Assembly (NCBI GenBank): GCA_037200975.1
Contig: JBBCGI010000001.1
Location: 4,423,716-4,487,715, forward strand
Direction of reading: 5' to 3'
Length of the DNA: 64,000 bases
Source: Pseudomonadota bacterium
GTDB taxonomy: Bacteria; Pseudomonadota; Gammaproteobacteria; Steroidobacterales; Steroidobacteraceae
Made by a program: the position numbers and the translations under genes. Every line of letters begins with the position of its first letter. Position 1 is the stretch's first letter. The notes beneath the pieces are model-generated. The model saw only the letters and a program-made list of their open reading frames with translations, did not search any database and had not been told where the DNA came from. Of the stretch, positions 17,037-27,400 are shown one piece after another.

Positions 17037-17078
17037 GATCAGAGCGGATCCGGCGCGGCGGTGTAATTAGATGAAGGT
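17037..17078 (-). promoter_or_regulatory. shared 42-bp promoter element, copy 6
   Basis: The minus strand reads ACCTTCATCTAATTAC, then TCCGCTCTGATC. It lies 37 bases before the hydrolase-SDR-dehydrogenase operon and on the other side faces the sensor kinase gene start at 17164. Confidence 0.7.
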
Positions 17079-17163
17079 TTAGATCGGGCGCGGCGCGGGC
17101 ATCGACGCGCCGATGCCGGTTCCGTACCATGAACGCATCGAACCCGGTCACCGGAAGATAAGA

Positions 17164-20154
17164 ATGCGGCGCGTGCTCCTGTCGTTTCTGCTGGCTGCTC
17201 CCGCGGCATTTGCGCTCGACCCGACAAAGGCGATCACGCAGTACGGCCATTCGATGTGGACGCTCGATGCGGGATTGCTGCCCGGCACCCCGACCTCGAT
17301 GGCCCAAACTACCGACGGCTACCTGTGGGTGGGAACTCGCACCGGTCTCGTCCGCTTCGACGGCGTCCGCTTCGTGCCATTTTCTCCGCCGCAGGGCGAG
17401 GCGCTGCGCTCCAGCCGGATTCTTTCCTTGCTAGGTTCGGCCGATGGGAGTCTGTGGATCGGTACGCGCGCGGGGCTCGATCGCTGGCACGGCGGGCACG
17501 TAACCAACTACAAGGATTCGCCGGGATCGATCAACGACATCGTCGAGGATCGCGCCGGCAAGATCTGGTTCACGAGCATGAACGTCCGTGCGGCGAAAGG
17601 TCCGTTGTGCGCGGTGACTGGCGATCAGGTCGAGTGCCACGGCATCTCCGACGGTGTGCCGCTCGAGGAGGCCCAGGAAATCAGTCTCGACTCGCAAGGC
17701 AACCTGTGGACGGTATCGAGCCGCCAGCTCATGCGCTGGAAGGAGGGCGCCTCCCGGACCTGGCTGCCGGCCGAACTACCGGCGTCGAGCGCTCAGAAAC
17801 TGATTGACGTCGTGCAATCCATCGCATTGGGAAAAAACGGTGAAGTCTGGGTGGGCGGCACCCAGCCCAGCCGCGGACTCGGCCTGTTGCATCTCCAGGG
17901 CGACGAGCTGCGCTCGTATGTCACGCCGGAGTTCGACGGCCGCAAACTGTCGGTGTCACCGTTGCTCGTCGACAGCAACAATGCGTTGTGGATAGGCACG
18001 CAGGACGATGGACTCTATCGCCTGCACGAGGGAAAGGTGAGCCACTTCGGCAGGACCGACGGCCTTTCGGGCGATACGTTGCAAAGCATGTTCGAAGATC
18101 ACGAGGGAACGCTTTGGGTTTTGACGACGCGCGGCCTCGATGCGTTTCGCGACCTGCGCGTGACGAGTATCACGAGCCGGGAAGGACTCAGCGCCGAGCT
18201 CGCCAACGCGGTTCTCGCGGCGCGCGACGGCACCGTGTGGATCAACGCCTGGCATTCGCTCGACGCGTGGCGCGACGGAAAGATGACCTCACTCGATCCG
18301 CGCCATGGCCTGCCCGGTGACGAGGTGACGGTCCTGTTCGAAGACCCAGCGGGGGCGCTGTGGGTAGGCGTCGACGACGAGGTTCATGTTTTCGAGGGCG
18401 GAAAATTCAAACCCGTTCGCCAGCCCGATGGCAGCCCGATCGGGTTCGCGCAAAGTATCGTCGCGGATGCGCAGGGAGATGTCTGGGTACTGACGAGGCC
18501 GGACCGGCTGTTCCGCACGCGCGACCGCAAGGTCGTCGAAAGCATTCCGTGGCCCACTCCCGGCTTTGCGTTGCGCGGCAGCGTTGCCGATGCGGCCGAA
18601 GGCATCTGGCTGCCGCGCGCGAACGGCGACCTCACGCGCATCCGGCGCGGCAAACTGGAGAACTTCGAATTTCATCGCCAAGCGAATACCGGCGTGATGC
18701 ACGATCTCGCCGCGTATTCCGATGGCACCATCATCGGTGCGACGCCGGTCGGCGTCGCCAGCTGGCGCGGCGGCAAGACGCAGACGATGACTGTGGAGAA
18801 CGGGTTGCCCTGCGTCGACATCCACTCGGTGCTGATCGATCGCCAGCAGCGGCTGTGGCTCTACGCGACCTGTGGCATCGTCTCCATCGAAGCCGATCAG
18901 ATGCAGGCGTGGTGGAAAGATCGACGCGCGACGGTGACGTTTCGCATGTTCGATGCATTCGACGGAGCGCAACCCGCGCGCGCGAATTTCGCGCCAAAAG
19001 CGTCGGTCGGCCCGGATGGCCGCCTGTGGTTTGCCAATGCGAGCATCGTGCAGGTTCTCGACCCCGGGCAGATCATCAGCAACGCGGTGCCGCCGCCTGT
19101 GCAGATCGAACAGCTCATGGCGGATCGCAAGCCGTTTCCGTTGGCGCAGTCCGTGCGTCTGCCGCCCAATAGCAGCGATCTGCAGATCGACTACACCGGA
19201 TTGAGCTTCGTCGTGCCTGGAAAGACGCGTTTCCGCTACCGGCTCGTCGGGCACGATGCCCATTGGCAGGACGTCGGCACGCGCCGCCAGGCGTTCTACA
19301 ACGATCTGCCGCCGCGCGACTATCTATTCGAAGTGACCGCGAGCAACAACGACGGCGTCTGGAGCCGCAAGAACGCGAGCCTGGCTTTTTCGATCGCGCC
19401 CACGTTCACCCAGACGCGCACATTCTTCGTGCTCTGCGGGCTTGCCGCGCTCGGCCTGATCTGGCTGCTGTATTTGTATCGCGTCCGGCAGATCGAGCAG
19501 CGCGTGCGCATGCGCACCGAGGAACGCCTGGGGGAACGCGAACGCATCGCGCGCGATCTGCACGATACGCTGCTGCAGGGATTGCTGAGTGCCTCGCTGC
19601 AGCTGTCGGTGGCCAACAACCAGATGGCGGCGGATGCGCCCGCGAAACCTCTGGTGGAAAGAATCCTGAAACTGTTGCGCCAGATCGTCGACGAAGGCCG
19701 CGATGCGGTACGAAACTTGCGCACGCGGCAATCCGCGTCCGCCGCGCTCGAGCAGGCACTGGCGCAGATCCCGCGGGACCTGGGTGTGGATGACAAGGTT
19801 CCGGTCCGGCTGCTGGTCGAAGGAACTCCGCGCGTGTTGCGTCCGGCGGTCAGGGACGAGGTGTACTGGATCTGCCGCGAGGCACTCGCGAATGCCTTCC
19901 GCCACTCGAGTGCATCGAGTATCGAGGTGGTGCTCGAATACTCCGCGGTCCGGTTTCGCCTGGCGATTCGCGACAATGGTGGCGGCATGGATCCGGCCAT
20001 CGTCCAGGCGGGCCGCGAAGGGCACTGGGGTCTGTCGGGCATGCGCGAGCGCGCGAACAAGATCGGTGCTACGTTCAAAGTCATGAGTGGCAAGGGCGCG
20101 GGAACCGAGATTGACCTGGTGATGCCGGCCGTAGCAGCTTTCGAGAAACCATGA
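17164..20154 (+). CDS. sensor histidine kinase with two-component-propeller ectodomain
   Basis: This 996-residue protein starts at ATG 17164, behind GGAAG, with signal peptide MRRVLLSFLLAAPAAFA. The periplasmic part (about 20-640) is built of Reg_prop beta-propeller repeats (DGYLWVGTRTGLVRFDG, DGSLWIGTRAGLDRW, NNALWIGTQDDGLYRL). A Y_Y_Y-type domain follows (about 670-750), then one membrane helix (about 755-780). The cytoplasmic kinase is HisKA_3 type, with phospho-acceptor His about 800 in ERIARDLHDTLLQGLL, and an HATPase domain with DNGGGMD and GLSGMRERA. It probably senses an extracytoplasmic ligand and phosphorylates the NarL-type regulator whose gene overlaps by four bases. Confidence 0.93.
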   Translation: MRRVLLSFLLAAPAAFALDPTKAITQYGHSMWTLDAGLLPGTPTSMAQTTDGYLWVGTRTGLVRFDGVRFVPFSPPQGEALRSSRILSLLGSADGSLWIGTRAGLDRWHGGHVTNYKDSPGSINDIVEDRAGKIWFTSMNVRAAKGPLCAVTGDQVECHGISDGVPLEEAQEISLDSQGNLWTVSSRQLMRWKEGASRTWLPAELPASSAQKLIDVVQSIALGKNGEVWVGGTQPSRGLGLLHLQGDELRSYVTPEFDGRKLSVSPLLVDSNNALWIGTQDDGLYRLHEGKVSHFGRTDGLSGDTLQSMFEDHEGTLWVLTTRGLDAFRDLRVTSITSREGLSAELANAVLAARDGTVWINAWHSLDAWRDGKMTSLDPRHGLPGDEVTVLFEDPAGALWVGVDDEVHVFEGGKFKPVRQPDGSPIGFAQSIVADAQGDVWVLTRPDRLFRTRDRKVVESIPWPTPGFALRGSVADAAEGIWLPRANGDLTRIRRGKLENFEFHRQANTGVMHDLAAYSDGTIIGATPVGVASWRGGKTQTMTVENGLPCVDIHSVLIDRQQRLWLYATCGIVSIEADQMQAWWKDRRATVTFRMFDAFDGAQPARANFAPKASVGPDGRLWFANASIVQVLDPGQIISNAVPPPVQIEQLMADRKPFPLAQSVRLPPNSSDLQIDYTGLSFVVPGKTRFRYRLVGHDAHWQDVGTRRQAFYNDLPPRDYLFEVTASNNDGVWSRKNASLAFSIAPTFTQTRTFFVLCGLAALGLIWLLYLYRVRQIEQRVRMRTEERLGERERIARDLHDTLLQGLLSASLQLSVANNQMAADAPAKPLVERILKLLRQIVDEGRDAVRNLRTRQSASAALEQALAQIPRDLGVDDKVPVRLLVEGTPRVLRPAVRDEVYWICREALANAFRHSSASSIEVVLEYSAVRFRLAIRDNGGGMDPAIVQAGREGHWGLSGMRERANKIGATFKVMSGKGAGTEIDLVMPAVAAFEKP

Positions 20155-20780
20155 GCGATCAGCCCGCCATCCGAATCCTGATCGTCGACGACCACCCGCT
20201 GTTCCTCGAAGGCATCGCCACCGTCGTCGCGCACGAGGCCGACATGCAACTCGTCGGCCGCGCCTCGACGGCGCGGCAGGGCGTCGAGGAATTCCGGCGC
20301 GTGAAGCCCGATGTCACGTTGATGGATCTGCGCCTGCCCGACATGAGCGGCATCAGTGCGGTGGCGGCCATTCGCGCGGAATTCCCGGATGCACGGGTGA
20401 TCATGCTCACCACTTTCGAGGGTGACGTCGAGATTCAACGCGCGCTGGCCGCGGGAGTGCGCGCGTACATGCTGAAAAGCGCGCCGCTCGAGGAACTCGT
20501 CGACGTGATCCGCAAGGTGCATGCCGGGCGCAAACATCTGCCGGCGCAGGTGGCGGAGAATCTCGCCGAACATTTCAACGGCGACGATCTGAGCGAGCGG
20601 GAGATCCAGGTGCTGCGGCGGATGGCGGAGGGCGATCGCAATCGCGACATCGGCGAGCAACTGTCGATCTCCGAGGAGACCGTGAAGGTGCACATCCGGC
20701 ACATCATGGACAAACTAGGCGCGAAGGATCGCACCCAGGCGGTCGCCATCGGATTGCGCCGCGGCGTCATTCATCTGTAG
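20151..20780 (+). CDS. NarL/LuxR-type response regulator
   Basis: This 209-residue protein has a receiver domain with acidic cluster VDDH and phospho-acceptor Asp59 in TLMDLRLPDM, plus Lys in AYMLKSAPLEEL. A C-terminal LuxR/GerE helix-turn-helix follows (LSEREIQVLRRMAEGDRNRD, SEETVKVHIRHIMDKLGAKD). It overlaps the sensor kinase by ATGA and is its cognate partner. GerE-type regulators bind short dyads; the box CACCTAGGTG found in one copy of the shared promoter element is such a dyad. This makes it the best candidate activator of that element (inference). Confidence 0.93.
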   Translation: MSDQPAIRILIVDDHPLFLEGIATVVAHEADMQLVGRASTARQGVEEFRRVKPDVTLMDLRLPDMSGISAVAAIRAEFPDARVIMLTTFEGDVEIQRALAAGVRAYMLKSAPLEELVDVIRKVHAGRKHLPAQVAENLAEHFNGDDLSEREIQVLRRMAEGDRNRDIGEQLSISEETVKVHIRHIMDKLGAKDRTQAVAIGLRRGVIHL

Positions 20781-20855
20781 TAACCCGAAAGCGGTATCGG
20801 CCGGTAGCGGGCAGGCGGGGCGCAGCGAAGGCGCCCGCTGAATAGCCTGTTGCGA

Positions 20856-21275
20856 ATGACACCTTTATCGGCCTGCAACACTCCGTTGCAACGTACCTTC
20901 ACGAATTTCCCGTCGGGCCCGGTCGGCGCGGCATTGTTTTTTCTGCGCGTGTTCGTCGGCACGTCCGCGATCGCGGAAGCCGTGCTGGCGATCGCGGCCG
21001 ATCATTCACCATGGCGGTTCGTGGCGGCGATTCCGGCGGCGCTCGCCGGGCTCGTGTTGCTGCCCGGCTTGCTCGTGCCGGTCGCCAGCGCGTTGCTCGC
21101 GGCGGAAGGCGTCGCGATGCTCTGCCTCGCGCGGCACGGCGCGCTCGTACTGTTCGAATCGCGCATGGCGCTGATCGAATTCGTCGTCATGGCCGCGACG
21201 CTTGCGGTGCTCGGTGCCGGAGCCATGTCCGTCGATGCGCGCCGCTTCGGCCGTCGCGAGATAGAGATTGCGTGA
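20856..21275 (+). CDS. DoxX-like inner-membrane protein
   Basis: This protein of about 139 residues has four predicted membrane helices (AALFFLRVFVGTSAIAEAV, FVAAIPAALAGLVLLPGLLV, ASALLAAEGVAMLCL, IEFVVMAATLAVLGAGAMSV). Size and layout resemble the DoxX/DoxD superfamily of small quinone-linked or unknown-function membrane proteins, but sequence similarity is weak. ATG 20856 is chosen over a TTG two codons upstream; neither has a good ribosome site. It follows the two-component operon by 75 bp and may or may not share its transcript. Confidence 0.6.
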   Translation: MTPLSACNTPLQRTFTNFPSGPVGAALFFLRVFVGTSAIAEAVLAIAADHSPWRFVAAIPAALAGLVLLPGLLVPVASALLAAEGVAMLCLARHGALVLFESRMALIEFVVMAATLAVLGAGAMSVDARRFGRREIEIA

Positions 21276-21386
21276 CCGCAACCCAAAAGGGTTATTGCCG
21301 TGTTCCCTAGGGGCGTGACGCGCGCCGCGTCCCCGGTGTTCAAACTACCGCGGCGATACGCAGTCACCGATGGGGAGATCAATCTC

Positions 21387-22070
21387 ATGTATGCAGAACA
21401 TTCCCGCGCCCAGCCGATCGGGATGGCCGTTGTCCGCGCCGCGCAGGCGCCCACCGTTTTCATCGTGGACGAGGACCGCGCCACCCGCGAATCGCTCGAC
21501 CTGCTGATCCGTGCCGCCGGCTGGCAAACCGAGTGTTTCGCCTCGGCCGAGGATTTTCTCGCGCGTCCGCGGACGATGCGGGCGGGTTGCCTGCTGCTGG
21601 ATGTTTCACTGCCGCAGCTCGACGGCCTCGCGCTCCAGGAAATCATCGCGGACCGGCGGGAAATGCCGGTGGTATTCCTGACAACCCGATGCGATGTCGG
21701 CACCAGTGTCCGGGCGATGAAGGCGGGCGCCGTCGATTTTCTGACCAAGCCCGCCAGTCACCCCGCGGTGCTCGGCGCCATCCGCTGCGCGCTCGATCGC
21801 AGCCAGCGCGCGCTGACTGAGGAGGCATCGATGCGTGTCCTCAGGAATCGTTATGTCCTGCTCACACGCCGCGAACGCGAAGTCATGGAGCTGGTCGTCT
21901 CCGGGCGGCTCAACAAGCAGATCGCCGCCGAGCTCGGGACCTCGGAGATCACCGTCAAGGTTCATCGCTTCAACATGAAGCGCAAGATGGAGGCGGATTC
22001 GCTCGCCGCGTTGGTGCGGATGGCGACGCAGCTGGGATTGCGCGTCGGCGCCGGCCGCACCGTGAGCTAA
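21387..22070 (+). CDS. FixJ-like response regulator (1)
   Basis: This 227-residue regulator starts at ATG 21387, behind GGGGAG. The receiver domain has DED acidic residues (VFIVDEDRATRESLDLLIRA), phospho-acceptor Asp72 in LLLDVSLPQLDG, Thr in FLTTRCD and Lys in FLTKPAS. The C-terminal LuxR-type helix-turn-helix reads LTRREREVMELVVSGRLNKQ with EITVKVHR. No sensor kinase is adjacent; it is an orphan directly upstream of an ECF sigma/FecR pair. The same layout recurs just downstream, so two FixJ-like regulators flank the sigma system. Confidence 0.9.
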   Translation: MYAEHSRAQPIGMAVVRAAQAPTVFIVDEDRATRESLDLLIRAAGWQTECFASAEDFLARPRTMRAGCLLLDVSLPQLDGLALQEIIADRREMPVVFLTTRCDVGTSVRAMKAGAVDFLTKPASHPAVLGAIRCALDRSQRALTEEASMRVLRNRYVLLTRREREVMELVVSGRLNKQIAAELGTSEITVKVHRFNMKRKMEADSLAALVRMATQLGLRVGAGRTVS

Positions 22071-22123
22071 TAAAGTGAACGAGCACAGCAGTGTGCGCCG
22101 CCAGTTGATATAAATGCCGCCGA

Positions 22124-22651
22124 ATGGGGAAGCTGGAGAGTAGCCCGGGATTGACGCTGGCGGACGAAGCCGGCCCCGTACGTGGCTGGCTCACGCGGTA
22201 TTTTCGCCGTCGCGTACAGAACAACGCCGAGGTCGAAGACATGGTCCAGGATGTCTTCGCGCGCATGGTGGCGCGTGACAGCACGGAACCAGTCCAGCAT
22301 CTCGGCGGCTATGTCCTCAAGACCGCCTCCAGCGTTTTCGCGGACTGGGTTCGGCGCCGCTCATCGCACGCGGCCAATCGGCACGTCGCGTTCGAGCCCG
22401 AATTGCACGGCGAAGAAGAGGCGGATCCGGAACGTATCCTTGGCGGAAAGGAAGAGCTGCGGGCTGCGACAATGGTCTTGTTGCGGTTGCCGGAACGCAC
22501 GCGCACGGTGTTCATCCTGCGCAGGCTCGAGGGACAAAGATTCCAGGACATCGCCGCCCACCTCGGCATCTCGGTGAGCGCCGTGGAGAAACACATGGTC
22601 CGCGCCATTCAGCAGCTGAGTCTCGACATGGAGAAGCGCCTTGGTTCGTGA
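22124..22651 (+). CDS. ECF RNA polymerase sigma factor (FecI-like)
   Basis: This 175-residue sigma factor has region 2 (LTRYFRRRVQNNAEVEDMVQ, DVFARMVAR) and region 4 (LLRLPERTRTVFILRRLEG, QRFQDIAAHLGISVSAVEKH). Size and context (FecR next, TonB receptor nearby) place it with FecI-type factors that direct transcription of TonB receptor genes after a cell-surface signal. The stop overlaps the FecR start by 11 bases, implying coupled translation. Confidence 0.92.
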   Translation: MGKLESSPGLTLADEAGPVRGWLTRYFRRRVQNNAEVEDMVQDVFARMVARDSTEPVQHLGGYVLKTASSVFADWVRRRSSHAANRHVAFEPELHGEEEADPERILGGKEELRAATMVLLRLPERTRTVFILRRLEGQRFQDIAAHLGISVSAVEKHMVRAIQQLSLDMEKRLGS

Positions 22652-23624
22652 AGCGTTGACGGCCGAGAAACTGGGCGCACTCGAGCCGCGCGAGGCGGCC
22701 GCGTTGTTCGTCGCGCGGCGTGCGGAAGGGCTGACCGCGAGCGAACAGCAGTTGCTGGACGTTTGGCTCGCGAAGAACGATGACAACCGGCGCCAGTTCG
22801 AGAACGCCGACCGCGCCTGGCAGACCTTCGCCGCTTCCGCAGGTGACGAGATCCTCGCGGCAATGCGCGCGCATGCGTTGGCACCGCGCCCGCGCAGCGG
22901 GGCGGGCTGGTGGCCCGCCGCCGCGGCCGCCGCGGTTTTGCTCGTCGCGATCGGGCTCGTCTGGAACTTCATGCCTTCTTCCGGGACTTTCGAATACGTC
23001 TCGCTGCTCGGCGAAGTGAAGGAATTCCAGCTCTCCGATGGCAGCAGCGTGACGCTGGACGGCGAAAGCGCGTTGACGGGACGTTTCAGCGGCAAGAGCC
23101 GGAGCATCGAGCTGCAACGCGGCCGCGCGCTGTTCGCGGTGGCGCACGATCCATCGCGGCCGTTCAGCGTGACTGCCGCGGGTCGGCGCGTCGTCGCCGT
23201 CGGCACGCGGTTCGATGTGAATCTGCTGGACGATGGACTCACGGTCACGCTGCTCGAGGGGCGGGTCGATGTCGAGTCGCTGGACGCAACCACGGCGCTG
23301 GCGAAGCTCGACGCCGGCCAGCAGTACGTCGAGCGTCGCGGCAAAGTCGAAATCCGGACGCTGAGCGGCGCGGGTGAGAGCGCAATCTCCTGGCGGAAGG
23401 GGCTCGTCAATTTTGACGACCAGCCGCTGTCCGATGCCGTGGCAGTGATGAATCGCTACTCGCCCGAACAGATCACGATCCGCGATCCAGACGTCGCGTC
23501 GCTACGCGTGTCGGGCCAGTTCCGCGCCGGCGATTCGCAGCGATTTGCCGAGACGCTTGCGGAGATGCATGGGCTGCGGGCGATCCGCCAGGATCACCGG
23601 ATCGAGCTGGTGCGGGAAAAATAA
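22641..23624 (+). CDS. FecR-family anti-sigma/signal-transfer protein
   Basis: This 327-residue inner-membrane protein starts at TTG 22641, behind GGAG within the sigma gene. The N-terminal cytoplasmic segment (about 1-88) ends in the typical DUF4880-like part (AEGLTASEQQLLDVWLAKND). A single membrane helix follows (WWPAAAAAAVLLVAIGLVW, about 91-109), then the periplasmic FecR domain (LGEVKEFQLSDGSSVTLDG, VVAVGTRFDVNLLDDG) and a C-terminal DUF4974-like domain. It would pass the signal from the TonB receptor N-terminal domain to the sigma factor. Confidence 0.92.
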   Translation: MVREALTAEKLGALEPREAAALFVARRAEGLTASEQQLLDVWLAKNDDNRRQFENADRAWQTFAASAGDEILAAMRAHALAPRPRSGAGWWPAAAAAAVLLVAIGLVWNFMPSSGTFEYVSLLGEVKEFQLSDGSSVTLDGESALTGRFSGKSRSIELQRGRALFAVAHDPSRPFSVTAAGRRVVAVGTRFDVNLLDDGLTVTLLEGRVDVESLDATTALAKLDAGQQYVERRGKVEIRTLSGAGESAISWRKGLVNFDDQPLSDAVAVMNRYSPEQITIRDPDVASLRVSGQFRAGDSQRFAETLAEMHGLRAIRQDHRIELVREK

Positions 23625-23699
23625 ATCGTCGCCGCGCGGTGCGGCGAGATGTGGATTTTCGATTCTGCTCCGTCCTCATAGGCAAGAAGGAGGCGGACC

Positions 23700-24452
23700 A
23701 TGACACCCCACATCGCAACTGACACAAGTTCATTCCGCCCGGCGCGCCCGGCGGCATCCACGGCGGTGCGCGCCGTCGTGCACATCGTCGATAACGACGA
23801 CCACGTGCGGCTCGCGCTGCTGCATTCGCTCGAAGCCGCCGGAGCGGAGCTGCAAACCCACGCCCACCTGGACGAATTCCTGGGCATCCATCGGGCCGGA
23901 CAGCCGGGCTGCCTGATCATCGACGCCGAGTTGCTCGGGGCACATCCGCTGCCGCGCGCGATCCATTGCCCGATCATCGTGACCACCCGCGGCGCGGAAG
24001 TCGCGACGGTGGTCATGGCAATGAAGGCGGGCGCTGTCGATGTCGTGGAGAAGCCGCCGTGCGGGCGGAGGCTGGCTGCGGCGGTGATCGAAGCGATCGA
24101 GATCGATCGGCAGCGCCGTCTTGCCGAATCCAGTCACGCCGCCGTGCGGGCGTGCTTCGCGACGCTGACTCCGCGCGAGCGGCAGGTGATGGCGTTGGTA
24201 ACCGCTGGCAAGCTGAACAAGCAGGTGGGCGGCGATCTCGGCGTGAGCGAGATCACGGTGAAAGCGCACCGCGGGTCCGTGATGCGGAAGATGGGTGCGC
24301 GCTCGCTGGCGGAACTGGTGCGCATGGCCGACGCGCTGGCCGACGCCATGGGCGAAGCGCTGGCGTCAACGCCTAGAAATGGCAGCTCACTCCAAGCTCG
24401 AAACGGCGCATACGCGGATCGCCATAACGGCTGTAGCCCGGGCCGTAGTTGA
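23700..24452 (+). CDS. FixJ-like response regulator (2)
   Basis: This 250-residue protein begins behind a near-ideal AAGGAGG site. The receiver is divergent: VVHIVDNDDHVRLALLHSLE keeps the acidic pocket, Asp75 sits in CLIIDAELLG, and Lys in VVEKPPCGRR. The LuxR-type output domain is LTPRERQVMALVTAGKLNKQ with EITVKAHRGSVMRKMG. A 30-residue tail after GEALAS overlaps the convergent TonB receptor gene by 80 bp; the tail looks unconserved. It has no adjacent kinase and is paralogous to the regulator upstream of the sigma factor. Confidence 0.85.
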   Translation: MTPHIATDTSSFRPARPAASTAVRAVVHIVDNDDHVRLALLHSLEAAGAELQTHAHLDEFLGIHRAGQPGCLIIDAELLGAHPLPRAIHCPIIVTTRGAEVATVVMAMKAGAVDVVEKPPCGRRLAAAVIEAIEIDRQRRLAESSHAAVRACFATLTPRERQVMALVTAGKLNKQVGGDLGVSEITVKAHRGSVMRKMGARSLAELVRMADALADAMGEALASTPRNGSSLQARNGAYADRHNGCSPGRS

Positions 24453-27400
24453 GATACATGTTCTCACGCGGCGGGCTCTTGTCGAGCACGTTGACCACAC
24501 CGAGCTCGAGAGTGACGCTATCTACCGGACCCAGGTTGCTTGCCGGAATCCGCCAGGTGCCATACAGGTCCAGGTAGGTTTGCGAAGGAATCCGCGCGGA
24601 ACCCTGGTACAGAACCGCATCCTCGGGCGTCAGCAAACTGAAAGGGTCCGGGCTCACGACGAGACTGCTGCCGAAGTACTGCAGATTGGCCCCGACCGTC
24701 AGATCGCGCCGCGACCAATCGAAGCCACCGTTCGCGCGCCGCTGCAGCGGCCCGTCCACGTATCCCGCCCACTGGGTGTCTGGCTCGAAGCGCTTTTTCC
24801 GCACGTTGCTCTTGTGGTAAGTCGCGTCGGCATACAGGCGCAGCCGACCGTCGAGCATCGACAGCGGCCATTCCGCGCGCAGGTCGAATGCATCCACTTC
24901 CAGCGCGCCGTCGTTCGTATCGCGAACATCGATCGCTTCGATGCGGCCAACGGAATATCCGTTGGCTCGATCCGTGTCGGTCGGCGGCGCCCGCGTGACA
25001 CGCTCGGGCCACTCGTCTTCATGTGCGATGACTTGATTGAAGTCATATACCGTCAGGTCGTGTGTCCTGCGGATGCGCGAATAGTCGAGCGCCAATCGGG
25101 GGCCGTCCAGCCCGCCGGGGGTGAGGACCACGCCAAGAAACAATGTGGTCGCCCGCACCATCTCGAGTTTCGAATTGCCGGAGTACTGCAGCAGGACGTC
25201 GCCTTCCGATCCGAGCGCCGTTCCGCCGCGCTTGGGGTCGGGATCGGGGTAGTACGAGATGTAGCTGTACGTCGCAGGCTCCAGTTCTACGAGGTTGGCG
25301 ATCGGCGGCGGCTGGTCGCCTGTCGCGTAGCTGGCGCGCAGCATCAGCCAGCGCGCGGGCGAGACTTTCGCGCCGACCGTGTAAGCGGTGCCGGTGAACT
25401 TCGAGTGAAGTATTTCGATGTCCGGCGGGATGACCATGTTGGCAGGAAAATCGTCTTCCTGTTCGTCACGCCGGACGGCGAGCTGCAGCTCGAGGTCCCG
25501 AATCAGCGGCACGGCAGCGGACTCGTCGAATACCCGCGATCTCAGCTCTCCGTAGATCGACCGCGTCAGCCGCGCGCGCGGCGAGCCGCGACTTTCGTCG
25601 GTAAAGGGCGTGCCGACGTCGACGTAGTGGACCTCCATGCTGGGCGGCACGCGCTCGGATCGACGCTCGGCCAGCAGGGTCAACGTGGCAGGCCCGGCGC
25701 GCGTCGCGAAGACCGGACCCGCCAGGCGCAAGGATTGCGCGGTGAATCGGCTGCGAAAATCCACATCATCCCGGCTGCGCAACAGGTCGGCCTTGACCAC
25801 GCGGTCGAACGCATTCCAGTCACCCAGCGGATTCGTGTCGAGATCGGACTCGTCGCCGGTCAGATACAGGGACGTCCCCGACAGCGGCACTTCGTCGGCG
25901 AGTGAAGAAAAATAGCGCAGCCGTCCCCAGCTGGCCTCGACGGTGCCGCGCCAGTCGAAGGGCAAGCCGCCCTCGAGTCCGGCGGTGTAGCGGGTATTCT
26001 CGATGCGTTTCCGAACGCCGGTTTCGAGGCCGACGACGGGAAAGTTCACCGTGATCGAGTCGGTGAACGGATTCGCGGGTGATGCGGCTTCGAGAATCGC
26101 CGAACCATTCGAAAAGATTCTCACCTGCGGGGAACCATCGGACTCGCCGTGGGTGCGCAGCATGACGGCGTCGACGTAAGTTTCCCAACCGGATTCGAAT
26201 CGATGCCGGATGTTGGCGAGCAACGAATCCGATTGCGGGCTCGGGCCCAGGTCGGATCTGGCCTGGGCGTCGTCGACGCTGAAGTCGACATCGCCAGCGT
26301 GTTCCTCGAGCGCCGCGGCCAGCGCCGCATTGTCTCCCGAGAAACCGATCGGTAGATAGGTGAGATTGGAGCCGAGCGCCTGACCGCCGAACTCCGGTTT
26401 GAAGGTGAGATCGGGATTTATGATGACGTCATACGTGTCGGGGTCGATCCGATACCAGCTGCGCACGGCGACCGAATTCCCGTTCGGAAAAATGAAAGGG
26501 AAGTATTCGGGGTATACCTCGAGAGTCCGGCGGCGATCGCGAACGCCGAACGTTCTATCGAGAACGCGCAGCGACTCCACTTCCTCGTGGGAGCCGGACA
26601 GCATCAGGTGGGTTGCGCCGTCATTGAGTGTCTGGCCGAAACTCGCCTCGAAGCTGCGCCGCCGCGCGTCGCTGCGCGAGCTGATCCCCTGGGTTGTATG
26701 AAGTTCGAGACCGTCGACGTCGCGATTCAGCACGACATTGACGACACCGCCGAGTGCGCCGAACCCATGGATGCCGCCTGCGGCGCCGGTCAGGATTTCC
26801 ATGCGTTCGATGGCGTGCACGGGGATTGCGTTGAGATCGGACTGCCGGAATCCCCGCACGCTGTTGGGGATCGATGGCATGCGTCGTCCGTCGACGAGCA
26901 CCACCGTGTCGGTGGCACCCAGACCCCGCAGGTCGATGGATGACATCAGATCCGCGCCGAGTGCCCCGAAGGGAAGTGCGGTGGTGTTGGCAGTGACGCG
27001 GGTCGCGATGTACTGGTCGATGTTGTCGCGGTGCGCGCGGACAATTTCCTCGCGGGTAGCGACCGTGTAGGGCTGCACGTCATCCTCGGACCGGCGGATG
27101 TCGGCGTTCTGCGTGCGCCGCCCGACGACGAGAATTTCGGCGACCGCGGCGTCCTGCTGGGCCAGCGGCGCAGTAGTTCGACGTTCGATGATCCAGGCGC
27201 CGGACGCGGCTCTGCGGACCGTCAGATCGGATTCGGACAACATCTGCTGGAGCGCGGCTTCGGTGGTGAGTTTTCCGGCGACCGGCGGCGAATGGAATTC
27301 GCGCACCACGTTGCCGTCGTACAGAAGTTCGACGCCGGTCTGGTTCTCGAGGTCTTTCAAACCGGTGAACAATGGCCCATCGCCGATGCTGACCGTGAGC

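Noticed and set aside
24295-25905. 536-codon plus-strand frame opposite the TonB receptor barrel
   Set aside because: Antisense shadow; the receptor is intact, and the frame begins inside the FixJ-like regulator in another phase.
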